This document shows positions 35,322 through 44,661 of a stretch of DNA of 64,000 nt, piece by piece. This DNA is from an uncultured bacterium (GTDB lineage: Bacteria > Bacillota > Clostridia > Oscillospirales > CAG-272): contig CAMEJM010000005.1 of NCBI GenBank assembly GCA_945920215.1, forward strand, positions 43,997 to 107,996, in the 5' to 3' direction. The translations under genes were made by a program, and so were the position numbers. A model generated the notes under the pieces. That model ran no database searches, was not told the origin of the DNA, and saw nothing but the letters and a program-made list of their open reading frames with translations. How positions within the stretch are numbered: position 1 is the first letter of the stretch; each line of letters starts with the position of its first letter.

Positions 35322-37193
35322 ATGAAGAAACTCTTAAAAGACGGGGAGCTGTTGCACATCCTCGCAGGCGCCGTCCTGCTTGTCGCGGGGCTACTGCTGG
35401 AACACGCGTGGAAGCTGACGCTTCCCGCCGCCATCGTCTACGGCGCCGCGCTCCTTGTATGCGGGGCCGAAGTATTCCTAGAAGCCGTCAAAGGAATTTT
35501 CCGTGGACAGCTTCTGGATGAAACTTTCCTGATGAGCATTGCCTCCGTCGGCGCTTTCTTTATCGCCGAATACGCCGAGGGCGTCGCCGTCATGCTGTTT
35601 TATCTGATCGGGGAATATTTTGAACACCGCGCCGTGCGCCGTTCCCGCGCCACCATCCGTTCCCTCATGGACATCAATCCCGACACCGCTTTGGTTGTGC
35701 TGGACGGTGCTGAAACCGAGGTGGACGCCGCAGAGGTCGCCGTCGGGCAGACCGTGGTGCTGCGCCCCGGCAGCCGCATTCCCGTCGACTGCGTGGTACT
35801 GCGCGGAAACGCCGCAGTCGATACCGCCGCCCTGACGGGGGAATCCGCCCCCTTGGACGCCGCGCCTGGCGTCCGCCTTTCCAGCGGCATGATCGTCCTG
35901 GACGGCGTGCTATACGCCAAAGCCGAAAAAACCTCCGAGGCGTCTGCCGCGGCGCGCATTTTGCAACTGGTGCAGGAGGCGGCGGACCGCAAGAGCCGGC
36001 AGGAGCGCTTCATCACCTCCTTTGCCCACGTCTACACGCCTATCGTGGTCGGGCTTGCCGTACTGGTTGCCTTTGTGCCTCCGCTGATCGTGTTTTTTGC
36101 TTTCCACTCCAACGTGCTGCTCGACTGGGTCAGGCGCGCCTTGATGCTGCTGGTCGTCTCTTGTCCCTGTGCGCTTGTGATCTCGGTTCCCCTCGCTTTC
36201 TTCGGCGGCATCGGCTGTGCCGCCTCACGGGGGATTCTGTTCAAGGGCGGCGTTTCGTTTGACGCCCTCTCCCATGCCTCGGTTGCCGTCTTTGACAAAA
36301 CCGGCACGCTGACCCGCGGTACCTTTACGGTTGCGGGCGTGTGGCCCGTCGGAGTGGAGCGGGAAGAGCTGCTGCGCCTGATGAGCGCCGCGGAGAGCCA
36401 TTCCTCTCACCCTCTCGCCCGTGCCATTCATGCGGCGGCGCCCGACGCTCCGCTTCCTTCTTCTGTCAAGGAGGTGGCGGGAAAAGGGCTCCTCGCTGAG
36501 CTGGAGGGCGATACGATTGCCGTCGGCAACGCCGCCCTGATGGCAGACGTCGGCGCTGTCGTGCCCGACGGGCAGGAGGGGATTTACGCTGCCCGGAACG
36601 GGCAATATATCGGCGCCGTGGTTGTCTGTGACACCCTGCGTGCGGAAGCCAAACAGACTCTTGCCGCCCTGCGCGGGTACGGGATCCGCCGGACCGTCAT
36701 GCTGACGGGCGACGCGGAAAAGCCCGCGCGGGAAATTGCCGCCGTCGCGGGCATCGACGAGGTACATGCCCGTTTGCTCCCCGCCGATAAATACGCGCGG
36801 CTCGAAGAGCTGACCGAAAGCGGCGCGGGCGTGGTGTATGTCGGAGACGGAATCAACGACGCACCCGCTCTGGCGCGCGCCGACGTGGGGATCGCCATGG
36901 GCGGGATCGGCTCCGACGCCGCCATCGAAGCGGCGGACGTCGTGATTATGAACGACAACCTTTCCCGTCTGCCGGAAGCCTTTGCGGTCGCACGCAAGAC
37001 CCTGCGGATCTCACGCTTCAATATCTGCTTTGCCCTCGGTGTGAAGATCGCCGTCATGGCTGCCGCCATCGCGGGGCTTCTGAACTTCAGCGGCGGTATG
37101 TGGTTGGCGGTGTTCGCAGACGTCGGGGTGGCGCTGCTCGCCATCGTCAACTCTCTGCGGATGGTTTTTCAAAAGAGAAAAAGCGACGATTGA
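35322..37193 (+). CDS. P1B-type metal ATPase, probably Cd/Zn/Pb exporter (CadA/ZntA-like)
   Basis: 623 residues from ATG 35322 (GGGAG 6 bases upstream). Ion pump with about eight membrane helices. Features: TGESAPLDA (actuator), the membrane ion site CPC in SCPCALVISVPLAF, phosphorylation motif DKTGTLTRGTF, HP motif SHSSHPLARAIH, ATP-site GDGINDAPALARADVGIAMGGIGSDAAIEAADVVI. The CPC and the last-helix pattern fit the P1B-2 (Zn/Cd/Pb) group better than copper pumps. It has no N-terminal HMA domain; the separate 35044 protein may take that role. Its TGA stop lies within the -35 box of the der promoter. Confidence 0.93.
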   Translation: MKKLLKDGELLHILAGAVLLVAGLLLEHAWKLTLPAAIVYGAALLVCGAEVFLEAVKGIFRGQLLDETFLMSIASVGAFFIAEYAEGVAVMLFYLIGEYFEHRAVRRSRATIRSLMDINPDTALVVLDGAETEVDAAEVAVGQTVVLRPGSRIPVDCVVLRGNAAVDTAALTGESAPLDAAPGVRLSSGMIVLDGVLYAKAEKTSEASAAARILQLVQEAADRKSRQERFITSFAHVYTPIVVGLAVLVAFVPPLIVFFAFHSNVLLDWVRRALMLLVVSCPCALVISVPLAFFGGIGCAASRGILFKGGVSFDALSHASVAVFDKTGTLTRGTFTVAGVWPVGVEREELLRLMSAAESHSSHPLARAIHAAAPDAPLPSSVKEVAGKGLLAELEGDTIAVGNAALMADVGAVVPDGQEGIYAARNGQYIGAVVVCDTLRAEAKQTLAALRGYGIRRTVMLTGDAEKPAREIAAVAGIDEVHARLLPADKYARLEELTESGAGVVYVGDGINDAPALARADVGIAMGGIGSDAAIEAADVVIMNDNLSRLPEAFAVARKTLRISRFNICFALGVKIAVMAAAIAGLLNFSGGMWLAVFADVGVALLAIVNSLRMVFQKRKSDD

Positions 37194-37218
37194 TTTTCTT
37201 CGGAATATTTGTTATACT
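37190..37218 (+). promoter_or_regulatory. Promoter for der-obg
   Basis: TTGATT (37190-37195), 17-base spacer, TATACT (37213-37218) with TGT before (extended -10). The -35 contains the stop TGA (37191-37193) of the ATPase gene. Confidence 0.78.
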
Positions 37219-37237
37219 AAATAGAACCGACAATGTG

Positions 37238-37308
37238 AGGCAGGCTGTGTGCCGCGCCGCCGTAGCAACGGCGGTCGGTGCGGGTCTGCCTTTGTTTTTT
37301 GACCGCAC
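37238..37308 (+). promoter_or_regulatory. Terminator with a candidate anti-terminator in the der leader
   Basis: A large hairpin, outer stem AGGCAG / CTGCCT (37238-37243 / 37286-37291) and inner stem CCGCCGT / ACGGCGG, ends in TTTGTTTTTT (37291-37300): an intrinsic terminator about 15 bases after the predicted der start site. GTGCGGGTC (37278-37286) on its 3' side can also pair with GACCGCAC (37301-37308), which would break it. It ends the metal operon, and may also attenuate der. Confidence 0.65.
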
Positions 37309-37362
37309 AGAAGTGCCCGCGGCGGGATGAACCCCCGCCGCAATCGAAAAGGAGGGACGCAT

Positions 37363-38694
37363 ATGGCGAAACCGACCGTGGCGATCGTAGGTCGCCCAAA
37401 CGTGGGGAAATCCACGTTGTTCAACAAAATCATCGGAGAGAGACGCGCCATTGTGGAAGATACGCCCGGCGTCACGCGCGACCGTATTTACGGCGAGGCG
37501 GAATGGGGCGGGCGCAGGTTTCATCTCATTGACACGGGCGGGATTGAACCCAAGTCCGACGATATCATTCTGAAGCAGATGCGCCAACAGGCGCAGATCG
37601 CCATCGAGAGCGCCGACGTCATTGTATTCGTGTGCGACGTGCGCGCCGGTCTTGTCGCCGACGACCGCGAGATTGCCGTTATGCTCGGCAAGAGCGGGAA
37701 GCCCGTCATTGTCTGCGTCAATAAGGTGGACAAGATAGGGGAGCTGCCTTTCGAGTACTATGAATTCTATGAACTCGGGCTGAAAGACGATCCCATTCCC
37801 CTCTCCTCTCTGCACGGCACCGGCACCGGCGACCTGCTGGACCGCATTGTTGTCTGCCTGCCGCCCGAAGAGAACGCGGAGGAGGAAGACGACGTCATCC
37901 GCGTCGCCGTCATCGGCAAGCCGAACGCAGGGAAATCCTCCATCATCAACCGTATGCTGGGGGCGAACCGCATGATCGTCTCGAATATTCCCGGCACCAC
38001 GCGGGACGCCGTGGACACCTATGTGGAAAACGAATGGGGCAAATTCTGCTTCATCGACACCGCGGGCATCCGGCGCGCCTCCAAGGTGGACGATAAAATC
38101 GAAAAGTACTCGGTGCTCCGCGCCCACATGGCGGTGGACCGCGCCGACGTCTGCCTGATCATGGTGGACGCGAACGAGGGCGTGACCGAGCAGGACGAGC
38201 GCATCGCGGGCATTGCGCATGAGGCGGGCAAAGCCTCCATTATTTGCATGAATAAATGGGATGCGGTTGAAAAGGACAACTCCACCACGGGGGAAGTCAC
38301 AAAACAGGTACGCACCGCCCTTGCCTATATGACCTACGCGCCCATTCAGTTCGTCTCCGCCCTGACCGGGCAGAGGGTCAATACCCTCTACGAAATGATT
38401 GTCTCGGTGTACGACCAGGCGCGCCTGCGCGTCACCACCGGCGTACTCAACGATCTGCTCGCGGACGCCACCGCGCGCAACCAACCGCCCTCCGACAAGG
38501 GCAAGCGCCTGAAAATTTACTATATGACCCAGTCGCAGGTGGCGCCCCCGACCTTCGTCATATTCTGCAACAATGCGGAGCTGTTTCATTTTTCCTACCA
38601 ACGCTATCTTGAGAATTGCCTGCGTGAAACCTTCGGCTTCCGCGGCACACCCATCAAACTGATCATCCGTCAGAAAGGCGACAGCGAGGGCTGA
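37363..38694 (+). CDS. der: Ribosome biogenesis GTPase Der (EngA)
   Basis: 443 residues from ATG 37363, with AAAGGAGGGA upstream. Der has two consecutive GTPase domains and a KH-like C-terminus and is needed for 50S ribosome maturation. GTPase 1: VAIVGRPNVGKSTLFNKI (G1), DTPGVTRDR, DTGGIE (G3), NKVDKI (G4). GTPase 2: VAVIGKPNAGKSSIINRML, NIPGTTRDAVDT, DTAGIRRASKV, NKWDAVEKDN. The C-terminal KH domain ends with LRETFGFRGTPIKLIIRQKG. Co-transcribed with obg after 3 bases. Leader of about 140 bases contains a candidate attenuator. Confidence 0.98.
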   Translation: MAKPTVAIVGRPNVGKSTLFNKIIGERRAIVEDTPGVTRDRIYGEAEWGGRRFHLIDTGGIEPKSDDIILKQMRQQAQIAIESADVIVFVCDVRAGLVADDREIAVMLGKSGKPVIVCVNKVDKIGELPFEYYEFYELGLKDDPIPLSSLHGTGTGDLLDRIVVCLPPEENAEEEDDVIRVAVIGKPNAGKSSIINRMLGANRMIVSNIPGTTRDAVDTYVENEWGKFCFIDTAGIRRASKVDDKIEKYSVLRAHMAVDRADVCLIMVDANEGVTEQDERIAGIAHEAGKASIICMNKWDAVEKDNSTTGEVTKQVRTALAYMTYAPIQFVSALTGQRVNTLYEMIVSVYDQARLRVTTGVLNDLLADATARNQPPSDKGKRLKIYYMTQSQVAPPTFVIFCNNAELFHFSYQRYLENCLRETFGFRGTPIKLIIRQKGDSEG

Positions 38695-38697
38695 CAA

Positions 38698-39984
38698 ATG
38701 TTTATCGATATCGTCACGATTTATGTCAAAGCGGGCGACGGCGGGAACGGCGCCGTCTCCTTTCACCGTGAAAAATACGTCGCTGCGGGCGGTCCCGACG
38801 GCGGGGACGGCGGACGCGGCGGCAATATTGTTTTCCGCGTGGACGAGGGAGCCAACACCCTGCTTGCATTCCGCTATAAGCGCAAGTTCGTCGCCGAAAA
38901 CGGGCAGAACGGCATGGGGCGCAAGTTCCACGGCAAGTCCGGCGAGGACACCGTCATTTTAGTGCCGCCCGGCACGCTCCTGCGCGACCCCACAACGGGA
39001 AAAATCATTTTCGATATGTCCCGCGACCGTGAGTTCGTCGCCTGCCATGGGGGGCGCGGCGGCTGGGGCAACCGTCATTTCGCCACTCCGACCCGTCAGA
39101 TTCCCCGCTTTGCCAAAAGCGGCACCAAAGGGGAGGAGCGGGAAATCCGGCTGGAACTGAAAATGCTGGCGGACGTGGGGCTCATCGGGTTTCCGAACGT
39201 CGGCAAGTCCTCTCTGCTCTCCCGTATCAGCGCCGCGAAGCCGAAAATCGCGGATTATCATTTCACCACCCTGTCTCCCAACCTCGGCGTGGTACCGCTC
39301 GGAGACGGCGGGCGCGGCTTTGTGGTCGCGGACATCCCCGGTCTGATTGAGGGTGCCGCCGAAGGCGCGGGGCTGGGGCACGCGTTTTTGAGGCACATCG
39401 ACCGTTGCCGCCTGTTGCTTCATGTGGTGGATATTTCGGGCAGCGAAGGGCGCGACCCCGTCTCGGATATGGAAATCATCGATCGGGAGCTGACCGATTA
39501 CAGCCCCGTCCTTGCCGACCGACCGCAGATTATGGTTGCCAACAAAGCCGATCTGGCGGACGAAAACTCCCCCGCCGTCCTTGCATTCAAAGAAAAATGC
39601 AACGCGATGGGGCGCAAGCTCTGCTTTGTCAGCGCCGCCACCGGCGCGGGCGTGCAGGAAATGCTCGCCTGCGTGCGTGAAGCGTTGCGGGAGCTGCCGC
39701 CGATTGCGGAGTACGAGCCGGAAATCACCCCGGAGGACAACGCCGTCTCAAGCGTGGGGTGCGGCATTGAAACGACGGTGCGCCGCGAAAACGGCGTGTG
39801 GTACGTCGAGGGGCAGTGGCTTGAGAACTTCATGGGGCAAATCAACTTCGATGACTACGAGTCCCTGAATTTCTTTCAGCGCGTGCTGGAGAAGAACGGC
39901 GTGTTCCGTCTCCTGCGCGAAAAGGGCGTCTCCGACGGCGATACCGTCAACATCTACGACTACGAGTTTGATTTTGTTCTGTGA
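38698..39984 (+). CDS. obg: GTPase Obg/CgtA
   Basis: 428 residues. Obg binds the 50S ribosome and is tied to ribosome assembly, stress response and sporulation initiation. N-terminal glycine-rich Obg fold: MFIDIVTIYVKAGDGGNGAVSFHREKYVAAGGPDGGDGGRGGNI. GTPase core: LIGFPNVGKSSLLSRIS (G1), DIPGLIEGAAEGAGLGHAFLRHI (G3), ANKADL (G4). The C-terminal OCT domain typical of Firmicutes is present (WLENFMGQINFDDYESLNFFQRVL). Three bases after der; terminator at 40000. Confidence 0.98.
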   Translation: MFIDIVTIYVKAGDGGNGAVSFHREKYVAAGGPDGGDGGRGGNIVFRVDEGANTLLAFRYKRKFVAENGQNGMGRKFHGKSGEDTVILVPPGTLLRDPTTGKIIFDMSRDREFVACHGGRGGWGNRHFATPTRQIPRFAKSGTKGEEREIRLELKMLADVGLIGFPNVGKSSLLSRISAAKPKIADYHFTTLSPNLGVVPLGDGGRGFVVADIPGLIEGAAEGAGLGHAFLRHIDRCRLLLHVVDISGSEGRDPVSDMEIIDRELTDYSPVLADRPQIMVANKADLADENSPAVLAFKEKCNAMGRKLCFVSAATGAGVQEMLACVREALRELPPIAEYEPEITPEDNAVSSVGCGIETTVRRENGVWYVEGQWLENFMGQINFDDYESLNFFQRVLEKNGVFRLLREKGVSDGDTVNIYDYEFDFVL

Positions 39985-39999
39985 CGCGATTGCGGAATG

Positions 40000-40035
40000 C
40001 AGTCCGGGGCGGCGACTCCGCTCCGGACTGTTTTT
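40000..40035 (+). terminator. Terminator after obg
   Basis: Stem CAGTCCGG..GCGG / CCGC.CCGGACTG (40000-40007 and 40023-40030 outer) then TTTTT at 40031-40035, 16 bases after the stop codon. Confidence 0.85.
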
Positions 40036-40178
40036 GAAACGCACGATATTTCCTTTGCCAAAAAGGCACGGTTTTTCAGCGCGGAGCCGGCGTTTTACGC
40101 TCCGCCTTCTATTCTTCTCGCCTCTTTTTCTCCATGCGGCGCTTACCGCGCCGTTTCCGTCTTTTTTTGCCTTCCCTC

Positions 40179-40207
40179 TTTACAAAATATAGAATAAGTG
40201 ATAAAAT
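40179..40207 (+). promoter_or_regulatory. Promoter for the nrdR-to-rsgA gene run
   Basis: TTTACA (40179-40184), 17-base spacer, TAAAAT (40202-40207) with TGA before (extended -10); 42 bases before nrdR ATG. A second TATAAT at 40210-40215 lacks a matching -35. Confidence 0.7.
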
Positions 40208-40248
40208 AATATAATCCAGGAAGTTCGGAATAACGGAGGTTCCATGAC

Positions 40249-40710
40249 ATGAAATGTCCTGCCTGCGGCGCCCATGACAGCCGCGTTCTCGACAGCCGTC
40301 CGCAAGAAGAATACTCCACCATCAAGCGCCGCCGCGAATGTACAAGCTGCGGCAAGCGCTTCACCACCTACGAAATGATTGAGACGGTCCCTCTCTTCGT
40401 CATCAAAAAAGACGGCGTGCGCCGGGAACCGTTCGACCGTCACAAACTGCAATCCGGTATCATGAAAGCGTGTCAGAAGCGCCCTGTCGACGTCGAAGCG
40501 CTGACCACCGATATCGAAAACGAGCTTGCCAATTCTCTCGAAAGCGAAGTGACCTCCGAGAAGCTCGGGGAGATGGTCATGGAGCGCCTGCGCAAGGCAG
40601 ACGAAGTCTCCTACGTCCGCTTTGCTTCGGTGTACCGCGAATTCCGCGACGTGGATACCTTTTTGGCAGAACTCAAAAGCCTTGTCAAGGGGAAGAAGCA
40701 AAACAAATGA
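40249..40710 (+). CDS. nrdR: Transcriptional repressor NrdR
   Basis: 153 residues, standard length. NrdR represses ribonucleotide reductase genes, sensing ATP/dATP through an ATP-cone. N-terminal zinc ribbon MKCPACGAHDSRVLDSRP and RRRECTSCGKRFTTYE (two CxxC pairs), then ATP-cone start LFVIKKDGVRREPFDRHKLQSGI, and VSYVRFASVYREFRDVDTFLAEL at the end. ATG 40249 has CGGAGGT 8 bases upstream. The stop overlaps the yicC start (ATGA). Confidence 0.97.
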   Translation: MKCPACGAHDSRVLDSRPQEEYSTIKRRRECTSCGKRFTTYEMIETVPLFVIKKDGVRREPFDRHKLQSGIMKACQKRPVDVEALTTDIENELANSLESEVTSEKLGEMVMERLRKADEVSYVRFASVYREFRDVDTFLAELKSLVKGKKQNK

Positions 40711-41594
40711 TACAGAGCATGACAGCCTACGGGCGTGCCAAAAAGGCATTTCCCGACTACAATATCACCGTCGAAATGAAATCGGTCAACAGCCGTTACT
40801 TCGACTGTACGGTGCGTCTCCCCCGCGCCTATTCCTATCTGGAGGAAAAGGTCAAAGCCTATGTGCAGAACCATGTGATTGCCCGCGGAAAGGTGGAAAT
40901 CAGCGTCGGTTGTGAGAGGGTAGCGGAGAGCGAGGGGCAGATCCACGTCAATCCCGCTTATGCCGCCGCATACATCGCCGCTCTGAAAGAATTGCGGGAC
41001 GCCTTTTCGCTCCCGGACGACATTACCGTAACGCGGGTGGCACGCAACCCCGACGTCTTTACCTGCGAAGCGCAGGAGGAGGACCCCGAAGCGGCGTGGG
41101 CGCGCGTATCCGAGGTGCTTCGGGAAGCCGGAGAGAGCTTCGGCGCCATGCGGCGCGCGGAGGGTGAGAAAACCGAAGCCGATATCACCGAAAAGCTCGC
41201 GCACGTTGCGGCATGGGCAGACGAGGTGGAGGACATCTCCCGCCGGGATACCGTGGGGTACCGCGACAAGTTGGAGGCAAGGCTGCGCGCGATTTTAGAC
41301 GACAACAGCATTGCGATCGACGAAAACCGCCTGCTGACCGAATGCGCCATTTGGGCGGATAAAATCGCCATCGATGAAGAACTCGCCCGCCTGCGCTCCC
41401 ATTTCGGTGCGTTCCGCGACATCTGCGCAGAGCCCGCGCCCTCCGGCAAGAAGCTCGACTTTCTCATGCAGGAGCTGAACCGTGAGACCAACACCATCGG
41501 CTCCAAGGCAAACAACGCATCCATCGCCCGTTTGGTCGTCAACATGAAAAACGAACTGGAAAAGATCCGCGAACAGGTGCAGAACATCGAGTAA
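40707..41594 (+). CDS. YicC/YloC-family endoribonuclease
   Basis: 295 residues from ATG 40707, overlapping nrdR stop by 4 bases. Family start [12 protein letters not shown] and the hallmark region [19 protein letters not shown] match YicC/YloC, known as RNA-cleaving enzymes. C-terminal DUF1732-type segment: [46 protein letters not shown]. In Firmicutes yloC precedes remA, gmk and rpoZ; here remA and rpoZ follow but gmk is absent. Confidence 0.94.
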   Translation: MIQSMTAYGRAKKAFPDYNITVEMKSVNSRYFDCTVRLPRAYSYLEEKVKAYVQNHVIARGKVEISVGCERVAESEGQIHVNPAYAAAYIAALKELRDAFSLPDDITVTRVARNPDVFTCEAQEEDPEAAWARVSEVLREAGESFGAMRRAEGEKTEADITEKLAHVAAWADEVEDISRRDTVGYRDKLEARLRAILDDNSIAIDENRLLTECAIWADKIAIDEELARLRSHFGAFRDICAEPAPSGKKLDFLMQELNRETNTIGSKANNASIARLVVNMKNELEKIREQVQNIE

Positions 41595-41644
41595 CCGCGG
41601 TCGCAGTCGCTGATTTTTTAATCGATAAACAGAGGTTATCTCCC

Positions 41645-41911
41645 ATGAAACTCATGAACATCGGATTCGGCAATATGGTGTCCTGCGAACGTATTGTCGC
41701 CATCACCAGCCCCGATTCCGCCCCCATCAAGCGCCTTGTGCAGGACGCCAAAGAGGCAGGGCGCGTCATAGACGCCTCCTGCGGCCGCCGTACCCGCGCG
41801 GTCATCATCATGGATTCCGACCATGTGGTGCTCTCCGCCATTCAGACGGAGACACTCTCCAACCGTCTTGACAGCGACAGCGAGGACGAGGAGGAGATCG
41901 AGCAGGCGTAA
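41645..41911 (+). CDS. remA: RemA family (DUF370) DNA-binding regulator
   Basis: 88 residues. RemA in B. subtilis is a DNA-binding activator of biofilm matrix and osmoprotection genes. The family signature is [31 protein letters not shown], then [28 protein letters not shown]. The acidic tail [10 protein letters not shown] is disordered. Sits 50 bases after yicC; a gmk gene would be expected next but is missing. Confidence 0.95.
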   Translation: MKLMNIGFGNMVSCERIVAITSPDSAPIKRLVQDAKEAGRVIDASCGRRTRAVIIMDSDHVVLSAIQTETLSNRLDSDSEDEEEIEQA

Positions 41912-42005
41912 CCCGCCTCTCCAGTCCGTACCCGCCCAAAGGCGGCAGACCAATGCAAAATCACAAATTAAATTCAGATACAGATATTTGATAAGGAGTA
42001 GTACC

Positions 42006-42278
42006 ATGATTCACCCTACCTGTGATGAACTGACCCACGGCAACTTCAACCGTTATGAGCTGGTCATTGCCATTGCCAAAAGTGCGCGCCTCGTCACCGA
42101 CGAATATGTGGCGCAGCGCAACCGCGCGCAGAAGATGATTGACGACCGGCAGACCGAGCATACGCTGGCACAGCTCATCTCTCCCGAATACCGCGATCAG
42201 AAAGCGGTCAAAATCGCCATTCATCGTCTGGAGGACGGCGAATACAAGATCGTCCGCCGCAGCGACGACGAAGAATAA
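42006..42278 (+). CDS. rpoZ: RNA polymerase omega subunit
   Basis: 90 residues from ATG 42006, with TAAGGAG upstream. MIHPTCDELTHGNFNRYELVIAIAKSARLVTDEY is the standard omega fold start (Rpb6-like), with KAVKIAIHRLEDGEYKIV in the C-terminal part. Omega assists assembly of the polymerase core. Lies 94 bases after remA and 39 bases before priA. Confidence 0.9.
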   Translation: MIHPTCDELTHGNFNRYELVIAIAKSARLVTDEYVAQRNRAQKMIDDRQTEHTLAQLISPEYRDQKAVKIAIHRLEDGEYKIVRRSDDEE

Positions 42279-42317
42279 TTCTGACTCGTAAAATCCCCGA
42301 AAGGAGCGTCCGCACCG

Positions 42318-44549
42318 ATGGAAAGCGTTATCAGCGTCCGCGTGTTGGACGCGCCTTTTCATATTGACAAAGACTTCGATTACGATCTGCCACCGCATAT
42401 CGGCGCCTGTCCGCGCGGCACGTTGGTGCGTGTTCCGTTCTGCGGCGGCAACCGGCTTTCCTGGGGGGTCGTCACCGGAGAGGGGGACCCGGGCGCCGAC
42501 GTCAGGCGCAAATCCGTGATTTCCAAACTGGACGACCGCTTTGCGCTCGATGAGGAAATGCTGGGCTTGTGCCGCTTCCTCTGCGACTATTATCTGTGCA
42601 GCTTCGGAGACGCGGTGCGGTGTATTCTGCCGCCCGCCCTGCTTTCGGCGCACGGGCTGAATATCCGCTACACCTATCTGTGCGCTCTGACCGCGTCCGC
42701 CCCGTCGGATGCCGCCTCTCTGCGCAGCCCAGCCCACCGCGCCATCCTCGCCTACCTCGCCGCGCACGGAGAAACCCCGCGGGAAGACCTTTGCCGCGAA
42801 CTGAACGTCACTTCCGCGCAGATCAAAGCCCTCTGCGAAAAGGGATATGTCGCCCTGCGGCGGCAGGAGGAGTTACGCAACCCATACGCGCAGTACGCGG
42901 AAGCCCGCGACGCCTCCCCCATTCACCTCTCCCGCGCCCAGACCGCGGCGTACGATCAAATCGCCGCGCTGTATGACGCGCACACGCCGCGCGCCGCGCT
43001 TCTTCACGGCGTCACCGGCTCCGGCAAAACCAAAATCATGCTGTCGCTGATCGACCGCGTGCTCGCCGATGGACGGGGCGTGATTCTGATGGTGCCGGAG
43101 ATTGCCCTCACCCCGCAAACGGTGCATATTTTCTGCGCCAGATACGGAGAGCGGGTGGCGGTCATTCACTCCTCACTGTCCGCCGGGGAACGCTTTGACG
43201 CGTGGCGCCGCATTTCCTCCGGGCAGGTGGATCTGGTCATCGGTACCCGCAGCGCGGTGTTTGCCCCGCTGAAGAATCTGGGACTTATGATCGTGGACGA
43301 GGAGCACGAGCATACCTATAAATCCGAGCAGGACCCCAAGTACCACACCCGACAGATCTGTTCCTATCGCGCGGGCGTACACAACGCCCTTGTCCTGCTT
43401 GCCTCCGCCACACCGTCTTTTGAAAGCTATTACAAGGCGAAAAAAGGGCAGTACACGCTGGTGGAGCTCAAAGAGCGCTTCGGCGGCGCCAAGCTGCCGG
43501 AAGCGGAGATCGTGGATATGCGCGAGGAGCTGCGGGCGGGAAATCTCTCTCCCATGAGCCGTACTTTGTTTTCGGCTTTGGAGGAAACCGGGGAGCGCGG
43601 AGAACAGGCAATCCTGTTCCTGAACCGCCGCGGCTACAACGCCTCCCTGCAATGCAAGAACTGCGGCGAGGTCCTCGCCTGTCCGCACTGCTCGGTGGCG
43701 CTGACCTACCACACCACCCCCTCCCCGCGCCTCATGTGTCACCTGTGCGGCTATCGCGCCGCCCCGCCGCGCGTCTGCCCCTCCTGCGCCTCACCCCATA
43801 TTTCTTACGTCGGCTTCGGCACGCAGAAGGTGGAAACCGAACTGTCCGCGCAGCTGCCGGAGATGCGCGTGTTGCGCATGGACGCCGATACCACCGGCAC
43901 CAAGCAGGCGTATGACACCATGCTGGACGGCTTCCGCCGGGGAGAAGCGGACATTCTTCTCGGCACCCAAATGGTCACCAAGGGACATGATTTCCCCCGC
44001 GTGACGCTGGTGGGCGTGCTGCTTGCCGACATGGGTATGTACGTCAACGATTTCCGCGCCTCGGAGCGCACATTCTCCCTGCTCACCCAGGTCATCGGGC
44101 GCGCGGGCAGAGCCGAAGCGGCAGGGCGCGCGGTGATTCAGACATTCTCCCCGACAAACGAAGTCATCGAACTTGCCAAGCGGCAGGACTACTGCGCGTT
44201 TTACAACTCGGAAATCCAACTGCGCGAAAAAATGTGCTTCCCGCCGTTCTGCGATATGGTGCAGCTCACGCTGACCTCCCCCAAAGAGAAAAACCTGTTT
44301 GAAGCCGCGAAGCGCTGCGCCGATATGGCGGTTGCCCAAGCGGAGGGAGACTTCAGCGACGTGCCTCTCCAGATGTTCGGACCCATGGAGGCACAGGTCT
44401 ATAAGCAAGCCGAGCAATACCGCCTGCGCCTGATGTTCAAGTGCCGGTGGAACGCACGCACGCGGGAGCTGTTCCGCCTCCTGCTCACCGAGGCGCCCTC
44501 CGACCGCTCGGTCACCGTCACCGTGGACATCAATCCGCTGCATTCATAA
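42318..44549 (+). CDS. priA: Primosomal helicase PriA
   Basis: 743 residues. PriA restarts stalled replication forks. N-terminal 3'-binding domain (VRVLDAPFHIDKDFDYDLPPHI), then Walker [19 protein letters not shown], motif II DEEHEHTYKSEQDPKYHTR, zinc-binding CKNCGEVLACPHC and CHLCGY..CPSCAS (eight Cys), and motifs LGTQMVTKGHDFPRVTLVGVLLAD and VIGRAGRAEAAGRAVIQTF. Close after rpoZ. In B. subtilis coaBC lies between rpoZ and priA; it is not here. Confidence 0.97.
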   Translation: MESVISVRVLDAPFHIDKDFDYDLPPHIGACPRGTLVRVPFCGGNRLSWGVVTGEGDPGADVRRKSVISKLDDRFALDEEMLGLCRFLCDYYLCSFGDAVRCILPPALLSAHGLNIRYTYLCALTASAPSDAASLRSPAHRAILAYLAAHGETPREDLCRELNVTSAQIKALCEKGYVALRRQEELRNPYAQYAEARDASPIHLSRAQTAAYDQIAALYDAHTPRAALLHGVTGSGKTKIMLSLIDRVLADGRGVILMVPEIALTPQTVHIFCARYGERVAVIHSSLSAGERFDAWRRISSGQVDLVIGTRSAVFAPLKNLGLMIVDEEHEHTYKSEQDPKYHTRQICSYRAGVHNALVLLASATPSFESYYKAKKGQYTLVELKERFGGAKLPEAEIVDMREELRAGNLSPMSRTLFSALEETGERGEQAILFLNRRGYNASLQCKNCGEVLACPHCSVALTYHTTPSPRLMCHLCGYRAAPPRVCPSCASPHISYVGFGTQKVETELSAQLPEMRVLRMDADTTGTKQAYDTMLDGFRRGEADILLGTQMVTKGHDFPRVTLVGVLLADMGMYVNDFRASERTFSLLTQVIGRAGRAEAAGRAVIQTFSPTNEVIELAKRQDYCAFYNSEIQLREKMCFPPFCDMVQLTLTSPKEKNLFEAAKRCADMAVAQAEGDFSDVPLQMFGPMEAQVYKQAEQYRLRLMFKCRWNARTRELFRLLLTEAPSDRSVTVTVDINPLHS

Positions 44550-44661
44550 TTCATAAAACTTACCCGCAATTCCGTCCTTTGTTGCCGCGAAACGGCGCGG
44601 AGCCGCATATTTCCGCCGCCGCACGGCAATTCTGCCGCAACCGTGAAAAGGAGATAAAGAT

